DNA of 64,000 bases from Bradyrhizobium frederickii (GTDB taxonomy: Bacteria > Pseudomonadota > Alphaproteobacteria > Rhizobiales > Xanthobacteraceae), in contig NZ_SPQS01000003.1 in NCBI RefSeq assembly GCF_004570865.1, positions 124,001 to 188,000 on the forward strand. Direction: 5' to 3'. Position 1 is the first letter of the stretch, and every line of letters begins with the position of its first letter. Positions 41,171 through 49,251 of this stretch are shown here, in pieces. The position numbers and the translations under genes are program-made. Under the pieces are notes generated by a model. That model made no database searches. It saw only the letters and a list, made by a program, of their open reading frames with translations, and was not told the origin of the DNA.

Positions 41171-43894
41171 ATGGTCCGAGAGCGCCGCGATCCCGAACAA
41201 CGTCCCTCTCCCGAAGCGCTGCTGGAAGCCGCGCGCCGGGAGGAGAGTGCTAGCGGCAAGCTGAAGATCTTCGTCGGCGCCGCTCCCGGCGTCGGCAAGA
41301 CCTACGAGATGCTGCAAAGCGCCCATGCCAAGCGCAAGGCCGGCATCGATGTCGTGGTCGGGTTCGTCGAAACCCATGGCCGCGCCGAGACCGAGGCGCT
41401 GGTGCGCGGCCTCGAAGTGATCCCGCGCAAGAGGCTGGAGTACCGTGGCCAGATTGTCGAGGAGATGGATCTCGATGCGGTGATCGCGCGCCGGCCGCAG
41501 ATTGCGCTCGTCGACGAGCTCGCCCACACCAACGCGCCCCTTTGCCGCCATCCCAAGCGCTATCTCGACGTCGAGGAATTGCTGTCCCACGGCATCGACG
41601 TCTACACCGCCGTCAACATCCAGCACATCGAGAGCCTGAACGACGTCGTCGCCCAGATCACCCATGTCCGGGTCCGCGAGACCGTGCCAGATTCGGTATT
41701 CGACCGCGCCGACGCGATCGAGCTGATCGACCTGACGCCCGACGATCTGATCCAGCGGCTGAAGGAGGGCAAGGTCTATGTGCCCAAGCAGGCCGAGCGG
41801 GCGCTGGAGCATTATTTCTCGCCGGGCAATCTCACCGCCCTGCGTGAGCTCGCACTGCGGCGCACCGCCGAGCGGGTCGACGAGCAGCTGCTCACCCACA
41901 TGCAGGCCAATGCCATTGCCGGTCCCTGGGCTGCGGGCGAGCGCATCCTGGTCTGCGTCAGCGAGGATCCACGCGCCGCTGGCCTCGTGCGCTACACCAA
42001 GCGCCTGGCCGACCGGCTGCACGCGCCGTTCACCGCGCTCTCGATCGAGACACGGCGCTCGCTGCAATTATCCGACCAGGAGCGTGACCGGCTGGCCGAT
42101 ACGCTGCGACTGGCGGAATCGCTCGGCGGCGAGGCGCTGACGATTCCCGCAGTCGGCCGCCGTATCGCCGATGACGTCGTCAATTTCGCGCAAGGCAATA
42201 ACGTCACCCAGATCGTGATCGGCAAGTCGACGCGCTCGCGCTGGTTCGAGATGACGCGTGGCTCGGTGGTGCACGACCTGGTGCGCCGAGCCGGCAACAT
42301 CACCGTCCACGTCATCGCCGGCGACGAGATGCCCGGCGAGGCCGCGCCCAAGACCGCGGTGCAGACCGCCGCGCGGTCTGAGCCGTTCGATCCGCTGCCC
42401 TATCTGAAGGCGCTCGGGATCGTGCTGATCGGCCTCGGCGCTGCCGAGTTGATCCAGCCCCGTTTCGGCATCGAGAACGTCGATCTCGTGCTGCTGACGG
42501 CTGTGGTCGCGGTTGCCGTGCGCTATGGCCTATGGCCGTCGCTGCTGGCGACAGTCGCCGCCTCGCTGTCCTACAATTTCTTCTTCCTGCCGCCGATCTA
42601 CACCTTCACGATCACCGACCCGACCAACGTCGCCGCCTTCGTGCTGTTCATGGTGGTGGCGATGATCGTCTCCAATGTCGCCGCGCGCGTGCGCACCCAG
42701 GCCGACGCCGCCATCGGCCGAATCAGGATGACCGAGCAGCTCTACGCTTTCAGCCGCAAGCTCGCCGGCACCGCGACGCTCGACGACGTGCTGTGGGCGA
42801 CGGCCTACCAGATCGCGTTGATGCTGAAGGTCCGCGTCGTGCTTCTGCTGCCGGAGGAAGGCTTGCTCACGGTGAAATCCGGCTACCCACCCGAAGATGA
42901 CCTCGACCAGGCCGATCTCGCCGCGGCCAACTGGGCCTGGAGCAACGACCGCCCCGCCGGTCGCGGGTCGGATACGTTGCCGGGTGCAAAGCGGCTGTTC
43001 CTGCCGATGCGCACCGGGCGCGGCCCGATCGGTGTCATCGGCATCGATAACGACCGCACCGGGCCGCTGTTGACGCCGGACCAGCGTCGGCTGCTGGACG
43101 CGCTGGTCGACCAGGGCGCGCTAGCGATCGAGCGCGTGCTGCTGGTCGAGGATATGGACCGGGTCAAGCGCACCGTCGAATCCGAGCGCTTGCGCTCCGC
43201 GCTGCTGACCTCGATCTCGCACGATCTGAAGACGCCGCTCGCCTCGGTGCTGGGAGCGGCCTCGACCATGCGCGACCTTGCCGGGGCCTTGTCCGACACC
43301 GAGAAGCGCGACCTGCTGGCCACCGTCATCGACGAATCCGAGCGGCTCAACCGGTTCATCGCCAATCTGCTCGACATGACCAAGCTAGAGTCCGGCGCCA
43401 TCGTCCCAAACTCTGCGCTGCACGATCTGGGCGAGATCGTGGGCAGCGCGCTGCGGCGCGCGGCCAAGATCCTCAACGGCCACAAGGTCGAGCTGGTGCT
43501 GGCTGCCGATCTGCCGATGCTCCAGCTCGATGCCGTGCTGTTCGAGCAGGTGCTGTTCAACCTGCTCGACAATGCCGCCAAATATTCACCGCCCGACACG
43601 ACGGTCTCGATCCGCGGCCGGCGCGACCGCGATCATGTCGTGCTCGAGATCGTGGACGAGGGGGCGGGGATTCCGCCCGACGAACTCGACAGTGTGTTCG
43701 ACAAGTTCTACCGCGTGCAGAAGGGCGATCATGTCCGTCCCGGCACCGGGCTCGGCCTCGCCATCTCCCGCGGCTTCGTCGAGGCGATGCGCGGCACGAT
43801 CTCGGCCGCCAACCGCAGCGACCGGCGCGGCGCTGTCCTTACCGTCCGTCTTCCCGTTCCGGCAGAGAGCCGCACATTGGATACCGCCGCATGA
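41171..43894 (+). CDS. kdpD: Osmosensitive potassium sensor histidine kinase KdpD
   Basis: A 907-residue KdpD: N-terminal KdpD domain with Walker A (GAAPGVGKTYEML) and VDELAHTNAPLCRHPKRYLD, a Usp-like domain, four membrane helices ([13 protein letters not shown] stretch near residue 420 and SYNFFFLPPIYTFTITDPTN), a GAF-like part, and a kinase core with the phospho-acceptor His684 in SISHDLKTPL and N, G1 boxes (NLLDNAAKYSPPD, VDEGAGIPPDEL). It senses low K+ or turgor and phosphorylates KdpE. Overlaps kdpE by ATGA. Confidence 0.96.
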   Translation: MVRERRDPEQRPSPEALLEAARREESASGKLKIFVGAAPGVGKTYEMLQSAHAKRKAGIDVVVGFVETHGRAETEALVRGLEVIPRKRLEYRGQIVEEMDLDAVIARRPQIALVDELAHTNAPLCRHPKRYLDVEELLSHGIDVYTAVNIQHIESLNDVVAQITHVRVRETVPDSVFDRADAIELIDLTPDDLIQRLKEGKVYVPKQAERALEHYFSPGNLTALRELALRRTAERVDEQLLTHMQANAIAGPWAAGERILVCVSEDPRAAGLVRYTKRLADRLHAPFTALSIETRRSLQLSDQERDRLADTLRLAESLGGEALTIPAVGRRIADDVVNFAQGNNVTQIVIGKSTRSRWFEMTRGSVVHDLVRRAGNITVHVIAGDEMPGEAAPKTAVQTAARSEPFDPLPYLKALGIVLIGLGAAELIQPRFGIENVDLVLLTAVVAVAVRYGLWPSLLATVAASLSYNFFFLPPIYTFTITDPTNVAAFVLFMVVAMIVSNVAARVRTQADAAIGRIRMTEQLYAFSRKLAGTATLDDVLWATAYQIALMLKVRVVLLLPEEGLLTVKSGYPPEDDLDQADLAAANWAWSNDRPAGRGSDTLPGAKRLFLPMRTGRGPIGVIGIDNDRTGPLLTPDQRRLLDALVDQGALAIERVLLVEDMDRVKRTVESERLRSALLTSISHDLKTPLASVLGAASTMRDLAGALSDTEKRDLLATVIDESERLNRFIANLLDMTKLESGAIVPNSALHDLGEIVGSALRRAAKILNGHKVELVLAADLPMLQLDAVLFEQVLFNLLDNAAKYSPPDTTVSIRGRRDRDHVVLEIVDEGAGIPPDELDSVFDKFYRVQKGDHVRPGTGLGLAISRGFVEAMRGTISAANRSDRRGAVLTVRLPVPAESRTLDTAA

Positions 43895-44580
43895 ACGCTG
43901 CGCCGATCAAGGTCCTGGTCATCGACGACGAGCCGCCGATCCGCAAATTGCTGCGGATGGGGCTGACGACGCAAGGCTACGAAATCCTGGAGGCGTCGAA
44001 CGGCAAGGTCGCGCTGGAGAAGCTCGAGGAGGCGCCGGCGCTGATCATTCTCGATCTCGGCCTGCCCGACATTCAGGGGCATGAACTGTTGCGCACCATC
44101 CGCGCCCGCGACGAGGGGGTGCCGATCGTGGTGCTGTCGAGCCGGGGCGACGAGGCCGGCAAGGTGCAGGCGCTCGATCTCGGCGCCGACGATTATCTGA
44201 CCAAGCCGTTCGGTATGGACGAGCTGTTGGCCCGCCTGCGCGCCGCGCTGCGCCACCAGCTCCAGGTCAAGGGCGAACGCCCGGTGTTCCGCACCGGAGA
44301 CCTCTCGGTCGATCTCGTCCGCCGCATCGTCAAGGTCGGCGACCGCGAGGTGAAGCTGTCGCCGAAGGAGTATGACCTGTTGCGTGTGCTGGTTCAGCAT
44401 GCCGGCAAGGTGCTCACGCACAGGTTCCTGCTGAAGGAGCTGTGGGACGAACTGACCGACGCGCAATATCTGCGCGTCTATGTCCGCCAGCTCCGGCAGA
44501 AGATCGAAGCCGACCCGGAACGGCCGCAATACGTGCTGACCGAGACGGGGATCGGGTACCGGCTGAAGGCGGGGGATTGA
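43891..44580 (+). CDS. kdpE: KDP operon response regulator KdpE
   Basis: A 229-residue OmpR-family regulator. The receiver has Asp55 (LIILDLGLPD), the Lys of TKPFGMDELLARL, and the C-terminal winged helix with LSPKEYDLLRVLVQHAGKVL, TETGIGYRLKAGD. It is expected to activate kdpFABC; the likely promoter region is 36103-36273. The start overlaps the kdpD stop (ATGA). Confidence 0.96.
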   Translation: MNAAPIKVLVIDDEPPIRKLLRMGLTTQGYEILEASNGKVALEKLEEAPALIILDLGLPDIQGHELLRTIRARDEGVPIVVLSSRGDEAGKVQALDLGADDYLTKPFGMDELLARLRAALRHQLQVKGERPVFRTGDLSVDLVRRIVKVGDREVKLSPKEYDLLRVLVQHAGKVLTHRFLLKELWDELTDAQYLRVYVRQLRQKIEADPERPQYVLTETGIGYRLKAGD

Positions 44581-44592
44581 CGTTCCACAGAC

Positions 44593-44688
44593 CGTAGGGT
44601 GGGCAAAGGCGCAAGGCGCCGTGCCCACCATCTTTCAGTGATTCCAAAGAGAGAAGACGTGGGCACGCTTCGCTTTGCCCACCCTACG
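44593..44688. repeat. Palindromic repeat GTAGGGTGGGCAAAG, copy 1
   Basis: Outer arms GTAGGGTGGGCAAAG and CTTTGCCCACCCTAC, with inner arms CGCCGTGCCCAC and GTGGGCACGCTTCGC. A second copy with the inner arms swapped lies at 48484-48569, i.e. in inverted orientation, so the two flank ku and ligD. It may also terminate kdpE. Confidence 0.85.
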
Positions 44689-44693
44689 ATGTC

Positions 44694-44802
44694 TGTCATT
44701 CCGGGGCGCGCGTCAGCGCGAGCCCGGAATCCATGTCTCCGCCCGTCACGCTTGGCATGATGGATTCCGGGTTCGATGCTGACGCATCGCCCCGGAATGA
44801 CG
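44694..44802. repeat. Palindromic repeat TGTCATTCCGGGGCGC type
   Basis: Arms TGTCATTCCGGGGCG and CGCCCCGGAATGACG, with an inner pair CCCGGAATCCAT and TGGATTCCGGG. It directly follows the first GTAGGG repeat and ends 2 nt before the ku stop codon. A standard dispersed element of Bradyrhizobium. Confidence 0.8.
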
Positions 44803-44804
44803 AG

Positions 44805-45689
44805 CTACCCCGCCTTCCGATGCCTTGCCGTCGACCGGTGCGCCTTCTTCGCGGCGCGATGTCGCCCGGTCGCACGGCGCGCATGAGATTTCGTTGCCGC
44901 CTTCTTGCCGCCGCGTCCCTTCAGGCTCTGCTTCAGCGCGTCCATCAGGTTGACGACGTTGCTGGGGCGCTCCTCGGGCTCGGGCAGCTCGATTGTCTTG
45001 CCGCTGGCCTTGCGCTTCACCAGCGCCTTGAGCGCGGTCTCGTATTCGTCCTTGAACTTGCCGGGGTCGAAATGCGCCGCCTTGGTGTGCAGGATGTGAC
45101 CGGCGAGCTCGACCATGTCCTTGGTGATCTTCGGGCTCTTGATGTCGTCGAAGAACTGGTCCTCGTCGCGCAGCTCGTAAGGAAAGCGCAGCGTGGTGCC
45201 GAGCAGACCCTTGCCGAACGGCTCGATCGCGATGATATGCTCGCGGTTGGTGAGCACGATCTTGGCGAGCGCCACGCGGTCCTGGTCCTTCATGGCGTCG
45301 CGGATCACCGCGAAGGCGTCGACCGCGGCCTTGCCGTCGGGCGCGATGTAATAGGGATGGTTGAGATAGCGCTGGTCGATCTCCTCGCGCGGCACAAAGC
45401 TCTCGATGTCGATGGTGTGGTTGCTCTCGATCTGGACCGCCTCGAGCTCCTCCGGCTCGATCTCGACATACTTGCCCTTGCGTAGTTCGTAGCCGCGGCC
45501 TTTCTGGTCGCTCTCGACGACGTCGCCGGTCTCGGAATCGATCATCTGTTGCTTGAGCCGGTTCCCTGTCTCGCGGTTGATCAGGTGAAACCGCGTCTTC
45601 TCCGCCGCCGTGGTCGCGGGGTAGAGCACGACCGGGCAGCTGACCAGCGAGAGCTTCAACGTTCCCTTCCAATAGGCGCGCGGGGCCAT
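44805..45689 (-). CDS. ku: Non-homologous end-joining protein Ku
   Basis: A 294-residue bacterial Ku: [20 protein letters not shown] start, [40 protein letters not shown], the central [15 protein letters not shown] segment ([20 protein letters not shown]) and a Lys/Arg-rich tail ([20 protein letters not shown]) as in bacterial Ku C-termini that bind DNA and LigD. It binds double-strand breaks. ATG 45689 is chosen because the longer frame would enter the promoter. Divergent from ligD with paired stress-type promoter sequences between them. Confidence 0.95.
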   Translation of the reverse strand: MAPRAYWKGTLKLSLVSCPVVLYPATTAAEKTRFHLINRETGNRLKQQMIDSETGDVVESDQKGRGYELRKGKYVEIEPEELEAVQIESNHTIDIESFVPREEIDQRYLNHPYYIAPDGKAAVDAFAVIRDAMKDQDRVALAKIVLTNREHIIAIEPFGKGLLGTTLRFPYELRDEDQFFDDIKSPKITKDMVELAGHILHTKAAHFDPGKFKDEYETALKALVKRKASGKTIELPEPEERPSNVVNLMDALKQSLKGRGGKKAATKSHARRATGRHRAAKKAHRSTARHRKAG

Positions 45690-45718
45690 TCCATTCTCCA
45701 GCGTTTTCAAGGCGTTTT

Positions 45719-45751
45719 GGAACCCCAACCCTCCCACAGGGTTTTGGTTCC
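45719..45751. promoter_or_regulatory. Paired EcfG-like promoters between ku and ligD
   Basis: Plus strand: GGAAC (45719-45723), 16 nt, GGTT (45740-45743), 63 nt before the ligD start. Minus strand: GGAAC (45751-45747), 16 nt, GGTT (45730-45727), 38 nt before the ku start. Both match the alphaproteobacterial general stress sigma consensus GGAAC-N16/17-CGTT in all but one base, and they overlap in opposite directions. Confidence 0.6.
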
Positions 45752-45805
45752 GGGTGGGACTTTGGCCGTGATAGGCTCAATGCCGAAAGAGAAGCGGGAC
45801 CGGTC

Positions 45806-48487
45806 GTGCTGCAAAAACTCTCCACTTACCGACAGAAGCGTGACTTCGAAAAGACGCCCGAGCCGTCGGGCAAGACCGCAGTAGCACCATCGCAGCAGCG
45901 GCGCTTCGTGATCCAGAAGCACGATGCGAGCCGGCTGCACTACGACCTCCGGCTCGAATTCGACGGCGTGTTCAAGTCCTGGGCGGTGACCAAGGGCCCC
46001 TCGCTCGATCCGCATGACAAGCGCCTCGCGGTCGAGGTGGAGGATCATCCGCTCGACTACGGCGATTTCGAAGGCACGATTCCGGAAGGCCAGTATGGTG
46101 GCGGCACGGTGATGCTGTGGGATCGCGGCTATTGGGAGGCCGAAGACCCGGAAGCCGGATTCAAGAAGGGCGATCTGAAGTTCACCCTGCATGGCGACAA
46201 GCTGCAGGGCAGCTGGGTGCTGGTGCGCATGCGCAACCGCGGGAGCGAGAAGCGCACCAACTGGCTGCTGATCAAGCACCGCGACGAATATGCCCGCGAG
46301 GGCAAGGACAACGACATCCTCGACGAGGACAAGTCGGTCGCCTCCGGGCGGGCGATGGAGCAGATCGCCGAAGGCAAGGGGCGCGCGCCAAAGCCGTTCA
46401 TGCTGGCGAAGGGCGCCAGGGCCAAGGCCGACGCCGTCTGGCAGTCCAACCGTGCCGAGGATGCGAAGGGGCGCACCGTCAAGCCGGCACCGCGCGCGGC
46501 GTTGAAGGCCGGCAAGTTCCCCAAGGCCAAGACGGCGAAGAAGAAGGCCGCGACGGCGACCAATGCGAAGAAGGTCGTTGAGATGCCGGACTTCGTGGCG
46601 CCGCAACTCTGCACGCTGGTCGAGCGGCCGCCGGCCGGAGAGGGCTGGTGCCACGAGATCAAGTTCGATGGCTATCGCGTGCAGCTCCGGGTCGAGGACG
46701 GCGAGGCGACGCTGAAGACGCGCAAGGGTCTCGACTGGACCGGCAAGTTCGGCGCCATCGCCAAGGAGGCGGCCGCGCTGCCGGACGTGATGATCGACGG
46801 CGAGATCGTCGCGCTCGACCACAACGGCGCACCGAATTTCTCCTCGCTCCAGGCTGCGCTGTCCGATGGCAGGACCGAAGAGCTGATCTTCTTTGCCTTC
46901 GACCTGCTGTTCGCGGAAGGGGAGGATTACCGGCGGCTGCCGCTCGGCGAGCGCAAGGCGCAGCTGAAGCAGCTGCTGGACGCCCGCAAGCGGAAATCGA
47001 CCCAGATCCGCTATGTCGAGCATTTCGAGAGCGGCGGCGATGCCGTGCTGCAATCGGCCTGCAAGCTCGAGCTCGAGGGCGTGGTGTCGAAGAAGCTGGA
47101 TGCGCCGTATCGTTCGGGACGCACCGAGAGCTGGGTCAAGTCGAAATGTCGCGCCGGCCACGAAGTGGTGATCGGCGGCTACAAGACCACGAACGGCAAA
47201 TTCCGCTCGCTGATGGCCGGCGTGCAGCGCGGCGATCATCTCGCCTTCGTCGGCATGGTCGGCACCGGCTTCGGCGCGGACAAGGTCAAGCACATCATGC
47301 CGTCGTTGAAGGCGATGGCCGCCAATGAAAGCCCGTTCGGCGGCAAGAATGCCCCGAAGAAGACGCGCGAGGTGCACTGGCTGAAGCCGGAGCTCGTCGC
47401 CGAGATCGAGTTCGCCGGCTTCACGGCCGACGGCAATATCCGCCAGGCCGCGTTCAAGGGGCTGCGGCAGGACAAGCCGGCCAGGGAGGTAGAGGCGGAG
47501 ACGCCCGTCGATACGGAGCTTGCCGAACCTACAGCCGGGAAGCGAGCTGCGAAGACAGCCAAGCGATCCAAGGACGCCGGCACCGCGGAGGTGATGGGCG
47601 TCATCATCTCCAAGCCGGACAAGGAGCTTTGGCCTGATGATGGCGAGGGCGCTCCCGTCACCAAGCTCGATCTCGCGCGCTATCTCGAAGCCGTCGGCGC
47701 GTGGATGATCGTGCACCTGAAGGGCCGGCCATGCTCGCTGATCCGCGCGCCTGATGGCATCAAGGGCGAATGCTTCTTCCAGCGCCACGCCATGCAGGGC
47801 ACGTCCAACCTTCTGGAGCTCGCGCGCGTCTCCGGCGACCGCAAGCCTTATCTGCAGATCGACCGGATCGAGGGGCTCGCCGCCGTGGCGCAGATCGGCG
47901 GCGTCGAGCTGCATCCCTGGAATTGCGCGCCTTATGCCTATGACACGCCGGGCCGGCTGGTGTTCGATCTCGATCCGGCGCCTGACGTCGCGTTCGCCGA
48001 CGTGGTCGAGGCGGCCAGGGAGATGCGGCAGCGGCTCGCCGATCTGGGCATGGAGAGCTTCTGCAAGACCACCGGCGGCAAGGGCCTGCATGTCGTGGTG
48101 CCGCTGCTTCACGGCGCCCGCGACAAGGTAAGCTGGAAAGAGGCCAAGGCCTTTGCGCAGGGCGTCTGCCAGTGGATGGCCGACGACAATCCCGGGCGCT
48201 ATCTGCTCAACATGTCGAAGAAGCTGCGCGAGGGAAAGATCTTCCTCGACTATCTCCGCAACGACCGCATGTCGACGGCGGTGGCCCCGCTATCGCCGCG
48301 GGCGCGCGCAGGTGCCACGGTCTCGATGCCGCTGACCTGGTCGCAGGTGAAGGGCGATCTCGACCCGAAGCGCTATACGCTGCGGACCGTGCCGGGGCTG
48401 CTGTCGCGGTCGAAGGCGTGGCAGGGTTATGACGACGCGGCGACACCGATCAAAGCCGCGATCAAGAAGCTCGCGGGGAAGACGTAG
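45806..48487 (+). CDS. ligD: Multifunctional ATP-dependent DNA ligase LigD
   Basis: An 893-residue NHEJ enzyme in the order phosphoesterase, ligase, polymerase. The phosphoesterase (about 20-190) has [20 protein letters not shown]; the ligase domain (about 260-560) has the adenylated Lys286 in [11 protein letters not shown] and [20 protein letters not shown]; the primase/polymerase domain (about 600-885) has [11 protein letters not shown] with the metal-binding aspartates near 721/723 and [13 protein letters not shown]. It processes, fills and seals Ku-bound breaks. It starts with GTG. The TAG stop lies in the first bases of a dispersed repeat. Confidence 0.96.
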   Translation: MLQKLSTYRQKRDFEKTPEPSGKTAVAPSQQRRFVIQKHDASRLHYDLRLEFDGVFKSWAVTKGPSLDPHDKRLAVEVEDHPLDYGDFEGTIPEGQYGGGTVMLWDRGYWEAEDPEAGFKKGDLKFTLHGDKLQGSWVLVRMRNRGSEKRTNWLLIKHRDEYAREGKDNDILDEDKSVASGRAMEQIAEGKGRAPKPFMLAKGARAKADAVWQSNRAEDAKGRTVKPAPRAALKAGKFPKAKTAKKKAATATNAKKVVEMPDFVAPQLCTLVERPPAGEGWCHEIKFDGYRVQLRVEDGEATLKTRKGLDWTGKFGAIAKEAAALPDVMIDGEIVALDHNGAPNFSSLQAALSDGRTEELIFFAFDLLFAEGEDYRRLPLGERKAQLKQLLDARKRKSTQIRYVEHFESGGDAVLQSACKLELEGVVSKKLDAPYRSGRTESWVKSKCRAGHEVVIGGYKTTNGKFRSLMAGVQRGDHLAFVGMVGTGFGADKVKHIMPSLKAMAANESPFGGKNAPKKTREVHWLKPELVAEIEFAGFTADGNIRQAAFKGLRQDKPAREVEAETPVDTELAEPTAGKRAAKTAKRSKDAGTAEVMGVIISKPDKELWPDDGEGAPVTKLDLARYLEAVGAWMIVHLKGRPCSLIRAPDGIKGECFFQRHAMQGTSNLLELARVSGDRKPYLQIDRIEGLAAVAQIGGVELHPWNCAPYAYDTPGRLVFDLDPAPDVAFADVVEAAREMRQRLADLGMESFCKTTGGKGLHVVVPLLHGARDKVSWKEAKAFAQGVCQWMADDNPGRYLLNMSKKLREGKIFLDYLRNDRMSTAVAPLSPRARAGATVSMPLTWSQVKGDLDPKRYTLRTVPGLLSRSKAWQGYDDAATPIKAAIKKLAGKT

Positions 48488-48569
48488 GGTGGGCAAAGCG
48501 AAGCGTGCCCACGATCTCTTTCCTGACGAACAGGTGGGCACGGCGCTGTGCGCCTTTGCCCACCCGACG
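48484..48569. repeat. Palindromic repeat GTAGGGTGGGCAAAG, copy 2 (inverted)
   Basis: Begins GTAGGGTGGGCAAAGCGAAG and ends GCGCCTTTGCCCACCCGAC. Its inner arms are in the reverse order to the copy at 44593, so the pair are inverted repeats around ku-ligD. The TAG of the first GTAGGG is the ligD stop codon. Confidence 0.82.
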
Positions 48570-48584
48570 ACATCGTGGATGCCG

Positions 48585-48749
48585 CTAGATCCGGCCCATC
48601 AACAGCAGGATCAGCAGGATGACGATGACGAGCCCGAGGCCGCCGCCGCCGTAATAGCCGGTGCCGTAGAACGGGCCGCCGCCGATGCCGCTGAAGCCGC
48701 CGAGTAGGGCGATCACGAGAATGATCAGAATGATCGTACCGATAGACAT
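48585..48749 (-). CDS. DUF3309 family small membrane protein
   Basis: A 54-residue protein MSIGTIILIILVIALLGGFS then a Gly/Tyr-rich linker (GIGGGPFYGTGYYGGGG) and a second hydrophobic helix ending LLLMGRI, the DUF3309 pattern. Two membrane segments joined by a flexible loop. GGAGGAAA lies 6 nt before ATG. The function of DUF3309 is unknown. An EcfG-type promoter candidate is 61 nt upstream, consistent with a stress-induced membrane protein. Confidence 0.82.
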   Translation of the reverse strand: MSIGTIILIILVIALLGGFSGIGGGPFYGTGYYGGGGLGLVIVILLILLLMGRI

Positions 48750-48809
48750 GCGAATTTCCTCCAGCCCTTCCTTGAAGGGTCCTTGCAACCTGTCCCGTTG
48801 TGCGGAGGC

Positions 48810-48834
48810 AACTTGCCGCAGGTTGTAAAGTTCC
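48810..48834 (-). promoter_or_regulatory. EcfG-like promoter of the DUF3309 gene
   Basis: Minus strand: GGAAC (48834-48830), 16 nt, AGTT (48813-48810), about 61 nt before the start at 48749. Three of four -10 bases match the CGTT consensus. Supports membership in the general stress regulon. Confidence 0.55.
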
Positions 48835-48931
48835 CGCATTGAAACACGGCTGGCGGATCAACTTGCATGGAACCTTTGTGGAGGCGGCCGGCGTTGACTA
48901 TGTGAGGATCAGTCACTGTAGGGGGAGGGCC

Positions 48932-49249
48932 ATGTCAGCACCGCTTGTCGTTTCAATTCCGCACCGTCTCGGCCGCGAGGAGGCGGTGCGCCGCCTCAAG
49001 ACCGGGCTCAGCCGCGCCGCGGCCAGCATTCCCGTGATGCAGGTCGAGGAGGAGCGCTGGACCGGCGACAGCATGGCGTTTCGCATTCGCGCGCTCGGGC
49101 AGATTGCGACGGGGCAGGTCGATGTCGGCGACGATCAAGTCCGGGTCGAGGTGGTGCTGCCCTGGCTGTTGCAGCGCTTTGCCGAGATGGCGCAGGCGAC
49201 GATCAAGAAGCGCGGGCAGTTGCTGCTGACCAAGGATGGGGGAAAGTAA
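48932..49249 (+). CDS. Polyhydroxyalkanoic acid system family protein
   Basis: A 105-residue protein of the PHA_gran_rgn type (PF09650-like): MSAPLVVSIPHRLGREEAVR, RLKTGLSRAAASIPVMQVEE ERW, AFRIRALGQIATGQVDVGDD QVRVEV, LPWLLQRFAEMAQATIKKRG. Such proteins are conserved in Proteobacteria and are named for location in PHA loci; a granule-associated role is not proven. ATG 48932 follows GGGGGAGGG. It is convergent with treY, 2 nt between the stops. Confidence 0.8.
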   Translation: MSAPLVVSIPHRLGREEAVRRLKTGLSRAAASIPVMQVEEERWTGDSMAFRIRALGQIATGQVDVGDDQVRVEVVLPWLLQRFAEMAQATIKKRGQLLLTKDGGK

Positions 49250-49251
49250 TT

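Noticed and set aside
45689..45737. Longer Ku start at 45737
   Set aside because: The extra 16 residues are not Ku-like and would place the start inside the paired promoter sequences.
45707..48112. 801-codon minus frame over ligD
   Set aside because: Shadow of ligD; all LigD catalytic motifs are on the plus strand.
48869..48895. GGAAC...CGTT upstream of the PHA-system gene
   Set aside because: The spacing is 18 nt, outside the 16-17 nt of EcfG promoters; not listed as a promoter.
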